A stretch of 57,462 nt of DNA from a virus. Made by a program: the position numbers and the translations under genes. Below the pieces are notes generated by a model that searched no databases, was not told the DNA's origin, and saw only the letters and a program-made list of their open reading frames with translations. Of this stretch, positions 17,424 through 25,675 are shown piece after piece; within the stretch, counting starts at the first letter, position 1; each line of letters starts with the position of its first letter. The DNA is taken from IMG/VR virus record IMGVR_UViG_3300005466_000007, positions 1-57,462 of that record; one strand, written 5' to 3'.

Positions 17424-17735
17424 GTCTAGCTCTCTGCTCTCTCTGCTCTCTCGCTTGCGGTGTCCTTAACTGTTCGCGCTCGTCCTTAAGCCTTTGTACT
17501 TCCGCCTCAGCTTCTAGCACGGCTTTTATGCGAGAAACGTATTGTCCCGGTTGTTGAAACAACCCGCCTGAAACCGGTAACACATGAAACTCTCGGCACA
17601 GGCGGGTCGTATCAATCCACTTGACAACTTCGGTTATTAAGTCTCTACCGAATGCCTTTATAGCTCGTTTGTGGTATCCGGATCGCTGAGCGGGGTACTC
17701 GCTTCCAAGGAGGACAAGGACGGCGCAGGAGTAAA
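17407..17735 (-). CDS. Frameshift extension of the tail assembly chaperone (gpGT-type)
   Basis: In the -1 frame relative to the chaperone gene, an open frame with no ATG runs from just after a TGA (near 17746) to a TGA at 17407, inside the tape measure start. It encodes about 96 residues (RAIKAFGRDLITEVVKWIDT, then a Lys/Glu/Arg-rich helical tail). This is the standard gpG/gpGT arrangement of long-tailed phages, in which a -1 ribosomal frameshift makes the long form that loads onto the tape measure. A canonical X-XXY-YYZ slippery heptamer was not found; a TTTT run near 17733 is one candidate site. Confidence 0.7.
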
Positions 17736-18107
17736 ATCCTCGCTTTCCTCAGCTTCCCCGTTAAGCTCGTCAATGAGCATTTCGATTTCATGCCCAATAG
17801 ACGGATTGAGCTTACGAAGTGTCTCAGGCTTAGTGAAGTCAAGAGGCGTACCATCCTTGTCGGTAAGGTTATGACCGACAATACACTTCTTAAACTCAAA
17901 AGCGCGAGAGTGCTGTTGCATGGACTCCATGAACAGCTTACCGTCAGTTTCGCCGTCTTCAGTAGCCTGAGCGTAAAGACGCGAAGCACCGTCACGACGT
18001 TCAAGCATGTCGTAGTACGGCAGTTGGAGCAAAAGCACGTAACCGTCAGGGGGAGCACTTTTAAGCTCCCTCCTGACGGGTTCGTGACTAACTGTTGCGT
18101 CGGGCAT
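17658..18107 (-). CDS. Tail assembly chaperone (gpG-type short form)
   Basis: The 149-residue product is encoded between the tail tube and tape measure genes, the fixed position for tail assembly chaperones. Its N-terminal domain has PDGYVLLLQLPYYDMLERRD and its C-terminus is acidic and low in complexity (EESEDFTPAPSLSS). The open -1 frame that follows its 3' end supports a longer frameshift product. The chaperone coats the tape measure during tail assembly and is absent from the mature virion. Confidence 0.85.
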   Translation of the reverse strand: MPDATVSHEPVRRELKSAPPDGYVLLLQLPYYDMLERRDGASRLYAQATEDGETDGKLFMESMQQHSRAFEFKKCIVGHNLTDKDGTPLDFTKPETLRKLNPSIGHEIEMLIDELNGEAEESEDFTPAPSLSSLEASTPLSDPDTTNEL

Positions 18108-18135
18108 CTTAGCCTCTCCTTTCCCGACTTAGACG

Positions 18136-19131
18136 TTAACTGATGCTGGTCGGAGACTTGACGGAAATCGCGTAAGCATCGCCACCGACGATATTGAGTC
18201 CGTGACCCGTAAAGCCTGCGGCCACGATATCGCCGATACCAGGGAGCGTAACGTCGTATGCGTCGTATGCTACGCGGTTAGCGTCAATCTGAACACCCTC
18301 TGTAGCGGCTGCAAGCGTCGAGCCACCATTGAGGGAAGTAAGGCGGAACGCCTTGGTAGTAGCGGCCTTGAAGTTATCGTGTTCCGTCTTGTCAACGAAG
18401 TCAAGCTCGGACTCGATTTCAAAGTCGGTCTTACCGAACTTAACGTAGCTAGCAGACCTCTGCGGCCTAATGCGGTTCTGAGCCTCAGCATTGTGGTTGG
18501 CTCGGAACGTGTAGCCGTTGAAGTCGTTAACTGGGGTAGCGAACGTCGGAGCCGTACCAGCGGTATCGACGTAGATGGTATGAGCATCTGCACCGAGAAG
18601 GCTAGGTGCGACCCAGGCAGGAGTACCGCTACCAGTCTGCTCACCAAGACCGATGATGTTAAGCGTAACCATGAGAACACCGTTGTCGATGGTGAACTCA
18701 TAACCACCCACAGTGCATCCTGTGTAGCCGAACGTGCCAGTGCCCGGATTACGGATAACACTGAGAGACATGGTACGCTGCACAGCACCGCTAGCTGCCG
18801 TGGAGGTTCCCCCGACAGCGGTAGGCGTGTACTTATAGACGTACGGGCCAGCACCCGTCTTAGTGATAGCGTGACGGGAGCAGTACATGAAGTACGGAAG
18901 GAAGCGACAGTCAACCTCCATCCGAATGTCACCCTCGATATGGTAGTAAGAGGGCTTAACGTCTGAGTCAGTGGCCTGCTGCCTTAGCTGCTGCGAGTAG
19001 TATTTATCCTCGGTATAGGCCAAAGACTCCTCAAGGATGGGAACCCACGTAGTCGGAGCGACATAGGTGCCCATCGTGCTTTCAAGTGCAAGACCCAATG
19101 CACCGGAAGCACCAATAGCAAAGGTACTCAA
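18136..19131 (-). CDS. Major tail tube protein
   Basis: The 331-residue product has the pattern of actinophage tail tube proteins: an N-terminal GALGLALESTMGTYVAPTTW, then beta-rich segments including IEGDIRMEVDCRFLPYFMYC. It lies just upstream of the tail assembly chaperone. The start is TTG 19131, overlapping the end of the preceding gene. It should polymerise into the inner tube through which DNA passes. Confidence 0.85.
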   Translation of the reverse strand: MSTFAIGASGALGLALESTMGTYVAPTTWVPILEESLAYTEDKYYSQQLRQQATDSDVKPSYYHIEGDIRMEVDCRFLPYFMYCSRHAITKTGAGPYVYKYTPTAVGGTSTAASGAVQRTMSLSVIRNPGTGTFGYTGCTVGGYEFTIDNGVLMVTLNIIGLGEQTGSGTPAWVAPSLLGADAHTIYVDTAGTAPTFATPVNDFNGYTFRANHNAEAQNRIRPQRSASYVKFGKTDFEIESELDFVDKTEHDNFKAATTKAFRLTSLNGGSTLAAATEGVQIDANRVAYDAYDVTLPGIGDIVAAGFTGHGLNIVGGDAYAISVKSPTSIS

Positions 19132-19442
19132 CTATCGTCCTCCGTTTCTGCGATAGGCACGTCAACCTGTTCAGGGTCTTCCTGAACAGCGGGTTCTTCG
19201 CTAACCTTCGTGCCACTGTGGGCTTCCATCTGAGCCTTAGACAGTTCCGACTTGCCGCTGACCTTAACAAGCTTATCATCGGCAAAGAAGTCACTAACGC
19301 TCATCTGCTTCTTGGCGAAGAAGTCCAGTTCGGCCTCTTCGTCTAGATCGACGCTATCCCCGTTAGGAATAGCAATACCGCCAACATCAAAGATGATCCC
19401 ATCTTCCATGTCAGGGTTGTGGTACGCAACGGTCTTAGCCAT
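19128..19442 (-). CDS. Hypothetical virion-arm protein, 104 aa
   Basis: This acidic protein is encoded between the tail terminator candidate and the tail tube gene. It has a beta-strand N-terminus (IIFDVGGIAIPNGDSVDLDE) and a low-complexity acidic C-terminus. It may be a minor connector or chaperone. Both ends overlap neighbouring genes, supporting coupled translation. No family was recognised. Confidence 0.65.
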   Translation of the reverse strand: MAKTVAYHNPDMEDGIIFDVGGIAIPNGDSVDLDEEAELDFFAKKQMSVSDFFADDKLVKVSGKSELSKAQMEAHSGTKVSEEPAVQEDPEQVDVPIAETEDDS

Positions 19443-19881
19443 TCATCAACCTCCTAGACGTTCCTACCCATCGCATGAGCGTTCCGGCGATGATATCCTG
19501 GTTCTGGCTGCCACCGTGGAAACGACCGGGAGCATGCTCTGTGATGAATCCGAACACAACTTGGTTACCGAAAGTGTAGTCGGACTCTAGCAATGCTTCG
19601 ATCTTATCTACGAGTAGCAGGTCTTCCCTGTTTCTCATGGCATGAGGAATTGTCATGTCGCCGTGGTACACGTAGATATCTACGAGAAAGTCGATAGCGA
19701 AGTAGCTAACGCCTGGTAGTGCTTTCGTGCGCGGCCCAGGTACAACCACCACAGCGGGGTATTGCGGCAAACGCTTCTCATCGTAGCTGCCAACGAACTG
19801 AAGACCTAACTCACCCTTAACCTCCTGTAGCTTCTCTACGATGATATCTGTTACTTCGACGATCTTAGAAGCGTAAGCCAT
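19435..19881 (-). CDS. Tail terminator-like protein
   Basis: The 148-residue product sits between the virion morphogenesis protein and the tail tube, as tail terminators usually do. Sequence features fit the alpha/beta fold: an N-terminal helix (IVEVTDIIVEKLQEVKG), a strand block (YPAVVVVPGPRTK), FAIDFLVDIYVYHG, and a helix (LLVDKIEALLE). It would cap the tail tube and join it to the head connector. The assignment rests on position and pattern. Confidence 0.65.
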   Translation of the reverse strand: MAYASKIVEVTDIIVEKLQEVKGELGLQFVGSYDEKRLPQYPAVVVVPGPRTKALPGVSYFAIDFLVDIYVYHGDMTIPHAMRNREDLLLVDKIEALLESDYTFGNQVVFGFITEHAPGRFHGGSQNQDIIAGTLMRWVGTSRRLMNG

Positions 19882-20588
19882 TATGCCCTCGGAAACAGTC
19901 TAGCACCAAACTTGCCACCGACCCGGCTCTGAGCGACACCGGTGCGAGGATGGATAAAGAGGTCAACACCCTCATCGTACCAAGCATCGAAGACTTCTAC
20001 GACTTCAAGCTCAGCTTCGGCGTCAAGACCGATAAAGGCTCTTTGGGGCGTAGACTTGCCTCGCCCCTCTACATCGGCAAAGGTAGCTTTGCGGCCTGTA
20101 TCTACAACCTCACCGTGTTCGTTGGCAGCGTGGATAGCCACGGAAGTACGAGTACCACTCCCGTACTGGTGGACTCCCCAATAAGAAGGCATGAACTCGC
20201 TAGACCACAAAAGCTGGTCACCAACGATAGTGAACGATTCGTCAGCAGTAGCCCTCTTTTCCATCGTACCACTCAGAGTGAGAATATCCTCTGGAAAGGT
20301 ACGAAGCCTGGGATCGCGCGCTTTCCTCTGAACGGTAGTATCGGCTAGATCAAGCCAAGGCTCTCCATCAGGAGCGTCGTGATCCCTAAACCGTCTATGG
20401 ATACTAGCCTTCGCAATCTCTTCAGACGCCTTAAGAGGCGGAGCAGAGTTTTCTAGGTAACCGGCTAGTTTGACGAAACCTAGTGCAAGCTCGTCGTCAC
20501 CAAGAACATTGATATGTAGAATACCGCCGCGAGCGCCGTAAGCGCCAGCGCCACGACCTTCAAAGGTCATCGGAGATGGAATCGCCAC
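19881..20588 (-). CDS. Phage virion morphogenesis protein (Mu gpG / gpS-like)
   Basis: The 235-residue product (GTG start at 20588) matches the virion morphogenesis pattern: WLDLADTTVQRKARD near residue 78, ILTLSGTMEKR near 101, and SEFMPSYWGVHQYGSGT near 128. In Mu-like phages this family acts in head-tail joining. It follows the head-tail adaptor gene. Its presence alongside gpI-like protease and DUF935-type portal shows a Mu-like head module in a siphovirus. Confidence 0.75.
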   Translation of the reverse strand: MAIPSPMTFEGRGAGAYGARGGILHINVLGDDELALGFVKLAGYLENSAPPLKASEEIAKASIHRRFRDHDAPDGEPWLDLADTTVQRKARDPRLRTFPEDILTLSGTMEKRATADESFTIVGDQLLWSSEFMPSYWGVHQYGSGTRTSVAIHAANEHGEVVDTGRKATFADVEGRGKSTPQRAFIGLDAEAELEVVEVFDAWYDEGVDLFIHPRTGVAQSRVGGKFGARLFPRA

Positions 20589-21040
20589 TAAGCAAATTCC
20601 TTCCCCATTGTGAAGACAGGCGGTACAGTATCGTTCGGATAAAAGTCATCGCTGCTAAGTGAACTAGTGTCAACAAGCGGTTCGCCGGTATCGTCCGTAA
20701 TCACGATGAGTCCCGCAGCAATCTGATTTAGCAAGTCCATCGCTTGCAGATACAGGTTGTTGGCAAAGGTCGCATCCGCGTCACTGTCTTCGGCATAAAG
20801 CTCGGCATACCACTTAGCAGCGATCACCATACCCGCAACGGTACGGATGATATCAGGTGTACTGTCTGGATCAGCCCACGTATTGAGAGTGGTAGTGGCG
20901 AACGTTGTTGACAACTTAGCACGAATAAGACGCCAAGCCTCGACTTGAAGCAGGTCGTCATCAGCGTCACTGATAGCTGCCTTATTCTCAGGCAGATGTG
21001 CGTTGATATCGTCTACAGTTGCAAACAGTTCGTTCGCCAC
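20588..21040 (-). CDS. Head-tail connector / adaptor protein
   Basis: The 150-residue product starts at GTG 21040 and is mainly helical (VDDINAHLPENKAAIS, DIIRTVAGMVIAAKWYAELYAE), as expected of gp6-like adaptor proteins that sit below the portal. Gene order (capsid, small protein, adaptor, morphogenesis protein) supports this. The assignment comes from pattern and position. Confidence 0.7.
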   Translation of the reverse strand: MANELFATVDDINAHLPENKAAISDADDDLLQVEAWRLIRAKLSTTFATTTLNTWADPDSTPDIIRTVAGMVIAAKWYAELYAEDSDADATFANNLYLQAMDLLNQIAAGLIVITDDTGEPLVDTSSLSSDDFYPNDTVPPVFTMGKEFA

Positions 21041-21057
21041 TACCAGTTATCTCCCTA

Positions 21058-21360
21058 CTACTTGACTTCCTCGACGGTAGCCTTGGGAGCCATGTCAGGC
21101 GACATAGCGAAGTCAGTCACGGCCTGATCGGTACCGGCCATAGCTTCCTCCATCTGCAACCTAAGCTCCCTAAGCCTGAAATCGACGGGAGAGTCAGGAG
21201 AACCGAGAGGCGCGGGATACTCCGAAGAACGGATAACACCCTCAGCCTTCAAACGCTCCAACTCATCCTTCCCACCAACGTCAGCGGCAGTAACCGTATC
21301 GCCGAGCTTGATGACCTTACCCTCGTCACCGAGGATTTCAGTCCATGCGTAGTTAGCCAT
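21058..21360 (-). CDS. Small head-associated protein, 100 aa
   Basis: This soluble protein, immediately after the major capsid gene, has a short strand region (GDEGKVIKLGDTVTAADVGG) and a helical, Met-rich C-terminal half. Position suggests a head-completion or connector accessory protein. No family was recognised. Confidence 0.65.
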   Translation of the reverse strand: MANYAWTEILGDEGKVIKLGDTVTAADVGGKDELERLKAEGVIRSSEYPAPLGSPDSPVDFRLRELRLQMEEAMAGTDQAVTDFAMSPDMAPKATVEEVK

Positions 21361-21379
21361 TTGCTTCTATCCTCCCTTC

Positions 21380-22387
21380 TTAGACGAGAGCGTTAACAGC
21401 GGTCTTGATGATGTAACCGGCAGCAGCCGAAACGATCTTCACGTCGTAGCGGTAGCTGGTACGGACAACATCGGCCTTGCGCGGTTCCTCGCGCCACTTC
21501 TCCGTCGGACGCATGCCACCGGCGTAAGCCTTCGCAAACGTCTTAGCGAACGTCTTAGTGCGCTGACCAGGCTGAGGATCGACAATACCGATCCACACGT
21601 CCTGACCCCAAAACGACGTAATTGCTTCCGTCGCGTTGATGTTCTGTGCAGCGTTATACACAGAGTCAACGATAAAGAAGTTCTCGGGAGCCGGAACGTT
21701 CAAGAGCTGCTTCCACGCCTCCGGGTTGGTAAGCGCGAAGTTCTTGAAACGATCCACAACACGCGGATGACCCTCAACAACGCCAAGGGCGTCCATCGGG
21801 AAGATCACCGTGTTGGGCCAACGACCGGTATCGAGGCGAACCCGCATAACAGCGGTCTTGATATTCGCAACGGGATCGGACGTAGAAGAGGTACCACCGG
21901 TGTAGTCGTCCCACCGTGAAGCACCCGACAGCGTGACCGCGTGGTTACCGGCGTAGTTCGCCGTATTGCGGAACGTGTCGGCAACGAGCTTCTCATGCTT
22001 AAGGAGAATCGACCGGGTGATAAGCTCGGTAGCGTCACGCTCCGGGCTAATGTCCAGATCGCCTGCATTCTCGTCAGCGGTGAGAGCACCGTCAGAGGCG
22101 AGAACTTCCCTTTCCTCGTCAAAGATCGGAGACTGGAGAGCATGCTCGGCAACCTTGTAGGTGTCCTCACTCCACTTCCGACCAACGACCTCGTTAGCAA
22201 CCGTTCCCGGTGCGCGAGTGTCGGGGAAGATCAGCCAGTTACTTCTATCGAACACCCGGTAACGACCACTAAGGGCGCTAACGGGAGTCTCAGGCGCAAG
22301 CCTGTGTCCGTACAACTGCTGGTCTTGATAACCGACGCTGAACCCTGAGAGGATAGGGTCAACGTATAGACCACTAGGATCATACAT
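21380..22387 (-). CDS. Major capsid protein (HK97-fold)
   Basis: The 335-residue product has the gene position (after protease and decoration protein) and sequence pattern of a HK97-fold capsid protein: an N-terminal arm, the ESxD-type segment RDATELITRSILLKHEKLVA near residue 137, and a beta-rich P domain with PNTVIFPMDALGVVEGHP near 195. There is no long cleavable delta domain, consistent with a separate scaffold encoded in the protease gene. It forms the icosahedral shell. Confidence 0.9.
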   Translation of the reverse strand: MYDPSGLYVDPILSGFSVGYQDQQLYGHRLAPETPVSALSGRYRVFDRSNWLIFPDTRAPGTVANEVVGRKWSEDTYKVAEHALQSPIFDEEREVLASDGALTADENAGDLDISPERDATELITRSILLKHEKLVADTFRNTANYAGNHAVTLSGASRWDDYTGGTSSTSDPVANIKTAVMRVRLDTGRWPNTVIFPMDALGVVEGHPRVVDRFKNFALTNPEAWKQLLNVPAPENFFIVDSVYNAAQNINATEAITSFWGQDVWIGIVDPQPGQRTKTFAKTFAKAYAGGMRPTEKWREEPRKADVVRTSYRYDVKIVSAAAGYIIKTAVNALV

Positions 22388-22400
22388 CTATCTACCCTCC

Positions 22401-22784
22401 TTAGACGATCTGCGCGTTACGCATGAGTTCAACACCGATTACGTCACCGCTTGCTCCGGCGGCGTAAAGGGCACGACCATGAACACGCTTACCAGTCGTC
22501 GCAGCGATACAACGACCGCTAGCGTCGATAGTGAGAAGCGCGCCCTTTGTAACAGCCGCGCCAGCTTCCCAGGGGGTGATACCCTCCATACGGACGCTAG
22601 CGCGCTTACCCTTCGTCAACTCACCTGCGGAAACGCCAAACTGCACGACGCCTTCAAGCAGGTCAGTATCAGCCGTAACAGCGGTAACACTTTCCTCAGC
22701 GGTACCGGCCTTCACTGCACGATAGATCGTAAGTGCAGACTCGGGAACACGGCCCTTATCGAGAACATAGTTACCGACGGACAT
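22401..22784 (-). CDS. Capsid decoration/cement protein, DUF2190-like
   Basis: The 127-residue product is a small beta-rich protein with the repeated-strand pattern of DUF2190 proteins (GVVQFGVSAGELTKGKRASV, AGAAVTKGALLTIDASGRCI). These are encoded beside the capsid gene in many Mu-like heads and stabilise the shell. The tight spacing between protease and capsid genes supports the role. Confidence 0.75.
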   Translation of the reverse strand: MSVGNYVLDKGRVPESALTIYRAVKAGTAEESVTAVTADTDLLEGVVQFGVSAGELTKGKRASVRMEGITPWEAGAAVTKGALLTIDASGRCIAATTGKRVHGRALYAAGASGDVIGVELMRNAQIV

Positions 22785-22790
22785 GCTCTG

Positions 22791-24278
22791 CTAACCCTCC
22801 TTTCCGCTTCTATCACGATACAGCTTCGCAAGCTCGGGATTCTGATTAGAAGCCTGAGCAAGCGCATCGCCCCAACTCAGCTTATCGGGGCCACCAGCCT
22901 CGTTCTGAAGCTTGGTAGCAATCTCGCTAAGCTTGATTGCGGCCTCCTGCGGGTTAGCAGCCTGAGTCTCGTCCGTATCCTCCGTACGAGAACCACGCTC
23001 GCCATACTCCACGATGCCGTCACCGGCAACGATCTTCTCAAGGATGGGCTTAAGATCGTCAGGGGTAGCCACACCCTCCGAGAACTTCTTATGAAGCTCA
23101 GTGAGCTGATCGCACACAAGCGCCGAAAAGCCCTTACGAACTTCAACCTCGTCGCCACCGTCGTCACCGTCATCGCCGTCAGTCTCGCCCTTGACCTTGA
23201 TAACGAACTCGGAGAACGACTTACCGAACAACTCGGCATCCCGCTCAGCATCCTTCTTACGAAGCCTCTCAAGCTCAGTGGCCTGTTCGGTCATAATGCG
23301 GTGCTGCTCGGGGAAACGCTCGCTAAATAGCTTAGCTGCTTCCTCGTCGGCCTGAGTGGAGGTAAGCGCCGCAGCCGCCGTAGTAATGGCAGCCTCGACC
23401 TGCTCTTCCGTAGCATCTTCAGGCAAACCGAGTGCAGTAAGCATAGCAGCGGTAATCTCCACGCTAGCCTCCTGTTCTTCGTCTGCTTCCTTCTGCACCG
23501 GAAGGGGGTTAGGATGGAAACGATCATCCCCTCCTTGTGGGTCTTCCGGCTTAGGCTGCTGGTCAGGGTCTTGGTCAGGATCGTGGTGTTCCTGCCAAGC
23601 AACCTCACCAGTCTGTTCGTCCCTGTTAAGCACCCCCTTATCCACAAGCACTTCTGACAGGTTAATGGGCATCATGCCCTTGATCCACGGTTTATTGGTA
23701 AGAGCGCCGCCAGTAGCAACGTCGGCGTGAATCTCACCATTCATGTGGTTCTCGTAGACTTCGTAGTATTCGGGACTAAAGTAGTTCCACTCACCATCCT
23801 CGATTTCCTTGGTAGCGGTAGGAGTGAACTCAACGAGCCACCACATACCATCTTCCCTAACGTCCATATCGAGAATGTTACCCGAAGACTTCGTACCCTT
23901 CGAGATATCCATACCATGCTCAAAGTCAGTAGTAAGGATATCTTTACCGTGAACCCGCTCACTGAAGTTCATCTTCATGGTTTCCGCGTTATGCTTACTA
24001 AAGTAGGTCATGCCCCAAATGGGGTGATCCCACTGTCCGTACGGAAACGCCTGAATCCACTTGACTAGCTTATCGCCCTTAACCTCAGCTTCCGAAAAGC
24101 GGAGAGGACGAAGCATAGTAAGCAGACCTTCAGCAACTTCAGAGAATTCTTTGCTGTTAGCGTACAAAGCACGCATCTGCTGCGTAGCTTCCTTGCGCGT
24201 CTTATGGCAGGCGACTTTGCCGCCACCCTTCTTAAACACGCAATACTCGCTACCTTCCTTTTTAACGATCCAGGGCAT
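22791..24278 (-). CDS. Capsid maturation protease fused to scaffold (Mu gpI-like)
   Basis: The 495-residue product combines three parts. Residues 1-38 are a basic Cys/His segment (EYCVFKKGGGKVACHKTRKE) seen at the N-terminus of many actinophage proteases. Residues 60-225 are a Mu gpI-like serine protease with TTDFEHGMD near 116 and WNYFSPEYYEV near 163. Residues 240-495 are acidic and helical, as expected of a scaffold, with Asp/Gly-rich linkers. It should guide shell assembly and then cleave itself and the capsid. It lies between portal and decoration genes. Confidence 0.85.
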   Translation of the reverse strand: MPWIVKKEGSEYCVFKKGGGKVACHKTRKEATQQMRALYANSKEFSEVAEGLLTMLRPLRFSEAEVKGDKLVKWIQAFPYGQWDHPIWGMTYFSKHNAETMKMNFSERVHGKDILTTDFEHGMDISKGTKSSGNILDMDVREDGMWWLVEFTPTATKEIEDGEWNYFSPEYYEVYENHMNGEIHADVATGGALTNKPWIKGMMPINLSEVLVDKGVLNRDEQTGEVAWQEHHDPDQDPDQQPKPEDPQGGDDRFHPNPLPVQKEADEEQEASVEITAAMLTALGLPEDATEEQVEAAITTAAAALTSTQADEEAAKLFSERFPEQHRIMTEQATELERLRKKDAERDAELFGKSFSEFVIKVKGETDGDDGDDGGDEVEVRKGFSALVCDQLTELHKKFSEGVATPDDLKPILEKIVAGDGIVEYGERGSRTEDTDETQAANPQEAAIKLSEIATKLQNEAGGPDKLSWGDALAQASNQNPELAKLYRDRSGKEG

Positions 24279-25675
24279 TAAGTCGCTCCTGACGTATCGG
24301 ACTTGCCCACGTTGCCACTAGTCTCTCCGCTGCCAGGGATATTACCTGTACCCTGGGTGATCGACAGTTCTTCGGCGCTAACGGGGCTAAGGCGAGCAGG
24401 CATGTCAGCCACACCGCGCACGTATTGCTCGGTTTCGTGGCTGTACGTGATAATGCCAGCATCCACGAGATTGCGGATACCAGCACTCCACATCTGGAAG
24501 TCTTTAGTCTCGCCGATGTTCTTAACGGACAACTTCGGGAACTTATCGGTCTGGAAGTTATACGCGATAAGGCGAGGAATGAGATAAAGGTTGAGAGCCT
24601 GACACCAACTGTTCGCAATGTACGACATGGCCTTAAGGAAGATATCCGCCGCTGTGGCGCTTGTGGCTCTACCGCCTCCACCGCCGCCGAGTCCCATGTT
24701 GAGGAACTGAACGAGGATATTCTTCATAATCATGTCGTCGTGGTGTGAGACTGATTCCAGGGCGTTAACCAGGTTTCCTTCGGGCTTAGCGAATCCGACC
24801 TTAAGAGAAGGTGGACGCACAATGTAGCTGTACTCGTTGGTGCGGAGGTTACGCGCCATTTCATGTGCGAGCTTCTTATCGGTCGTACTGGCTCCTGCCT
24901 GGATTTCAACGTCGGGGATACCGATACCGTGACGTTCTTTCTGAATAGCGTCAATCTTATAGAGAGTGGTCTTATAGAACCAGTTTTGGTAAGCAGAGCG
25001 AAGAATGCTCTCGCCCTCCAAACCAGTATCCTCACCGTCGAACGTAAAGATGACAAGCTTCTCAATTGGGATCTTAACCTCTTTGACGTTACCAGTCTTG
25101 TTAATCGCATTCTGTGTGATACCAACTGGCCCACCATTGTCGTCATAGTCAAACGACTTGATGGTACTCGCTGGACGGAAACCGAGCTTACGAAGCATCG
25201 TGAACTTCTTGCGGTTAGCTGTGGGCTGTGTCTGCTTAGGTGCCCATTCCCGCAATTCGTACACAGGCTCGAAAACACTGGCTCCGTATTCCAACGCTGT
25301 CAAAGCATTAGCGAGGTTAACGAGCCACGGAACTGTCGGAGCTTCAAACAGGTTAAACGCTGCGAACTCCGAAGCGATCATTGCTTCCGGCGATTCATCG
25401 AACGGTTGGATAAAGAACTCGGCACCGAGGACAGGTGCCTTACCCGCTCTAAGAGATGAACGCACTGAAGCGTCGCTACGCTTCATCTTCTTGTAAGTCT
25501 GAGTACGCTGAGTAGCGGTCGCTAGCTCAGGTACGATCTCTCTAATCGCTGAGGCGGTCTGCGATCCTATCTCGCTATACGAATTAGGCGCAGGAGGAAC
25601 AGCAGGCTTGCTTTCGTAGGAAGTACCCGTAACCTGCTTACGGGGTTCTTTTGAAAGTGTAGGTGTAAGCGCCAC
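24278..25675 (-). CDS. Portal protein (DUF935 / Mu gp29-like)
   Basis: The 465-residue product (GTG start at 25675) follows the large terminase and has the portal pattern: helices around KKMKRSDASVRSSLRAGKAP (residues 62-81), WLVNLANALTALEYGASVFE, EKLVIFTFDGEDTGLEG and WFYKTTLYKIDAIQKERHG. It should form the twelve-subunit ring through which DNA is packaged. The Gly-rich stretch GLGGGGGGRATSATAAD near residue 335 is typical of DUF935 portals. Confidence 0.9.
   Translation of the reverse strand: MALTPTLSKEPRKQVTGTSYESKPAVPPAPNSYSEIGSQTASAIREIVPELATATQRTQTYKKMKRSDASVRSSLRAGKAPVLGAEFFIQPFDESPEAMIASEFAAFNLFEAPTVPWLVNLANALTALEYGASVFEPVYELREWAPKQTQPTANRKKFTMLRKLGFRPASTIKSFDYDDNGGPVGITQNAINKTGNVKEVKIPIEKLVIFTFDGEDTGLEGESILRSAYQNWFYKTTLYKIDAIQKERHGIGIPDVEIQAGASTTDKKLAHEMARNLRTNEYSYIVRPPSLKVGFAKPEGNLVNALESVSHHDDMIMKNILVQFLNMGLGGGGGGRATSATAADIFLKAMSYIANSWCQALNLYLIPRLIAYNFQTDKFPKLSVKNIGETKDFQMWSAGIRNLVDAGIITYSHETEQYVRGVADMPARLSPVSAEELSITQGTGNIPGSGETSGNVGKSDTSGAT

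Noticed and set aside
22479-23330. Plus-strand frame of 283 codons across the protease gene
   Set aside because: It is antisense to the gpI-like protease and decoration genes, is low in recognisable features and has no ribosome site.
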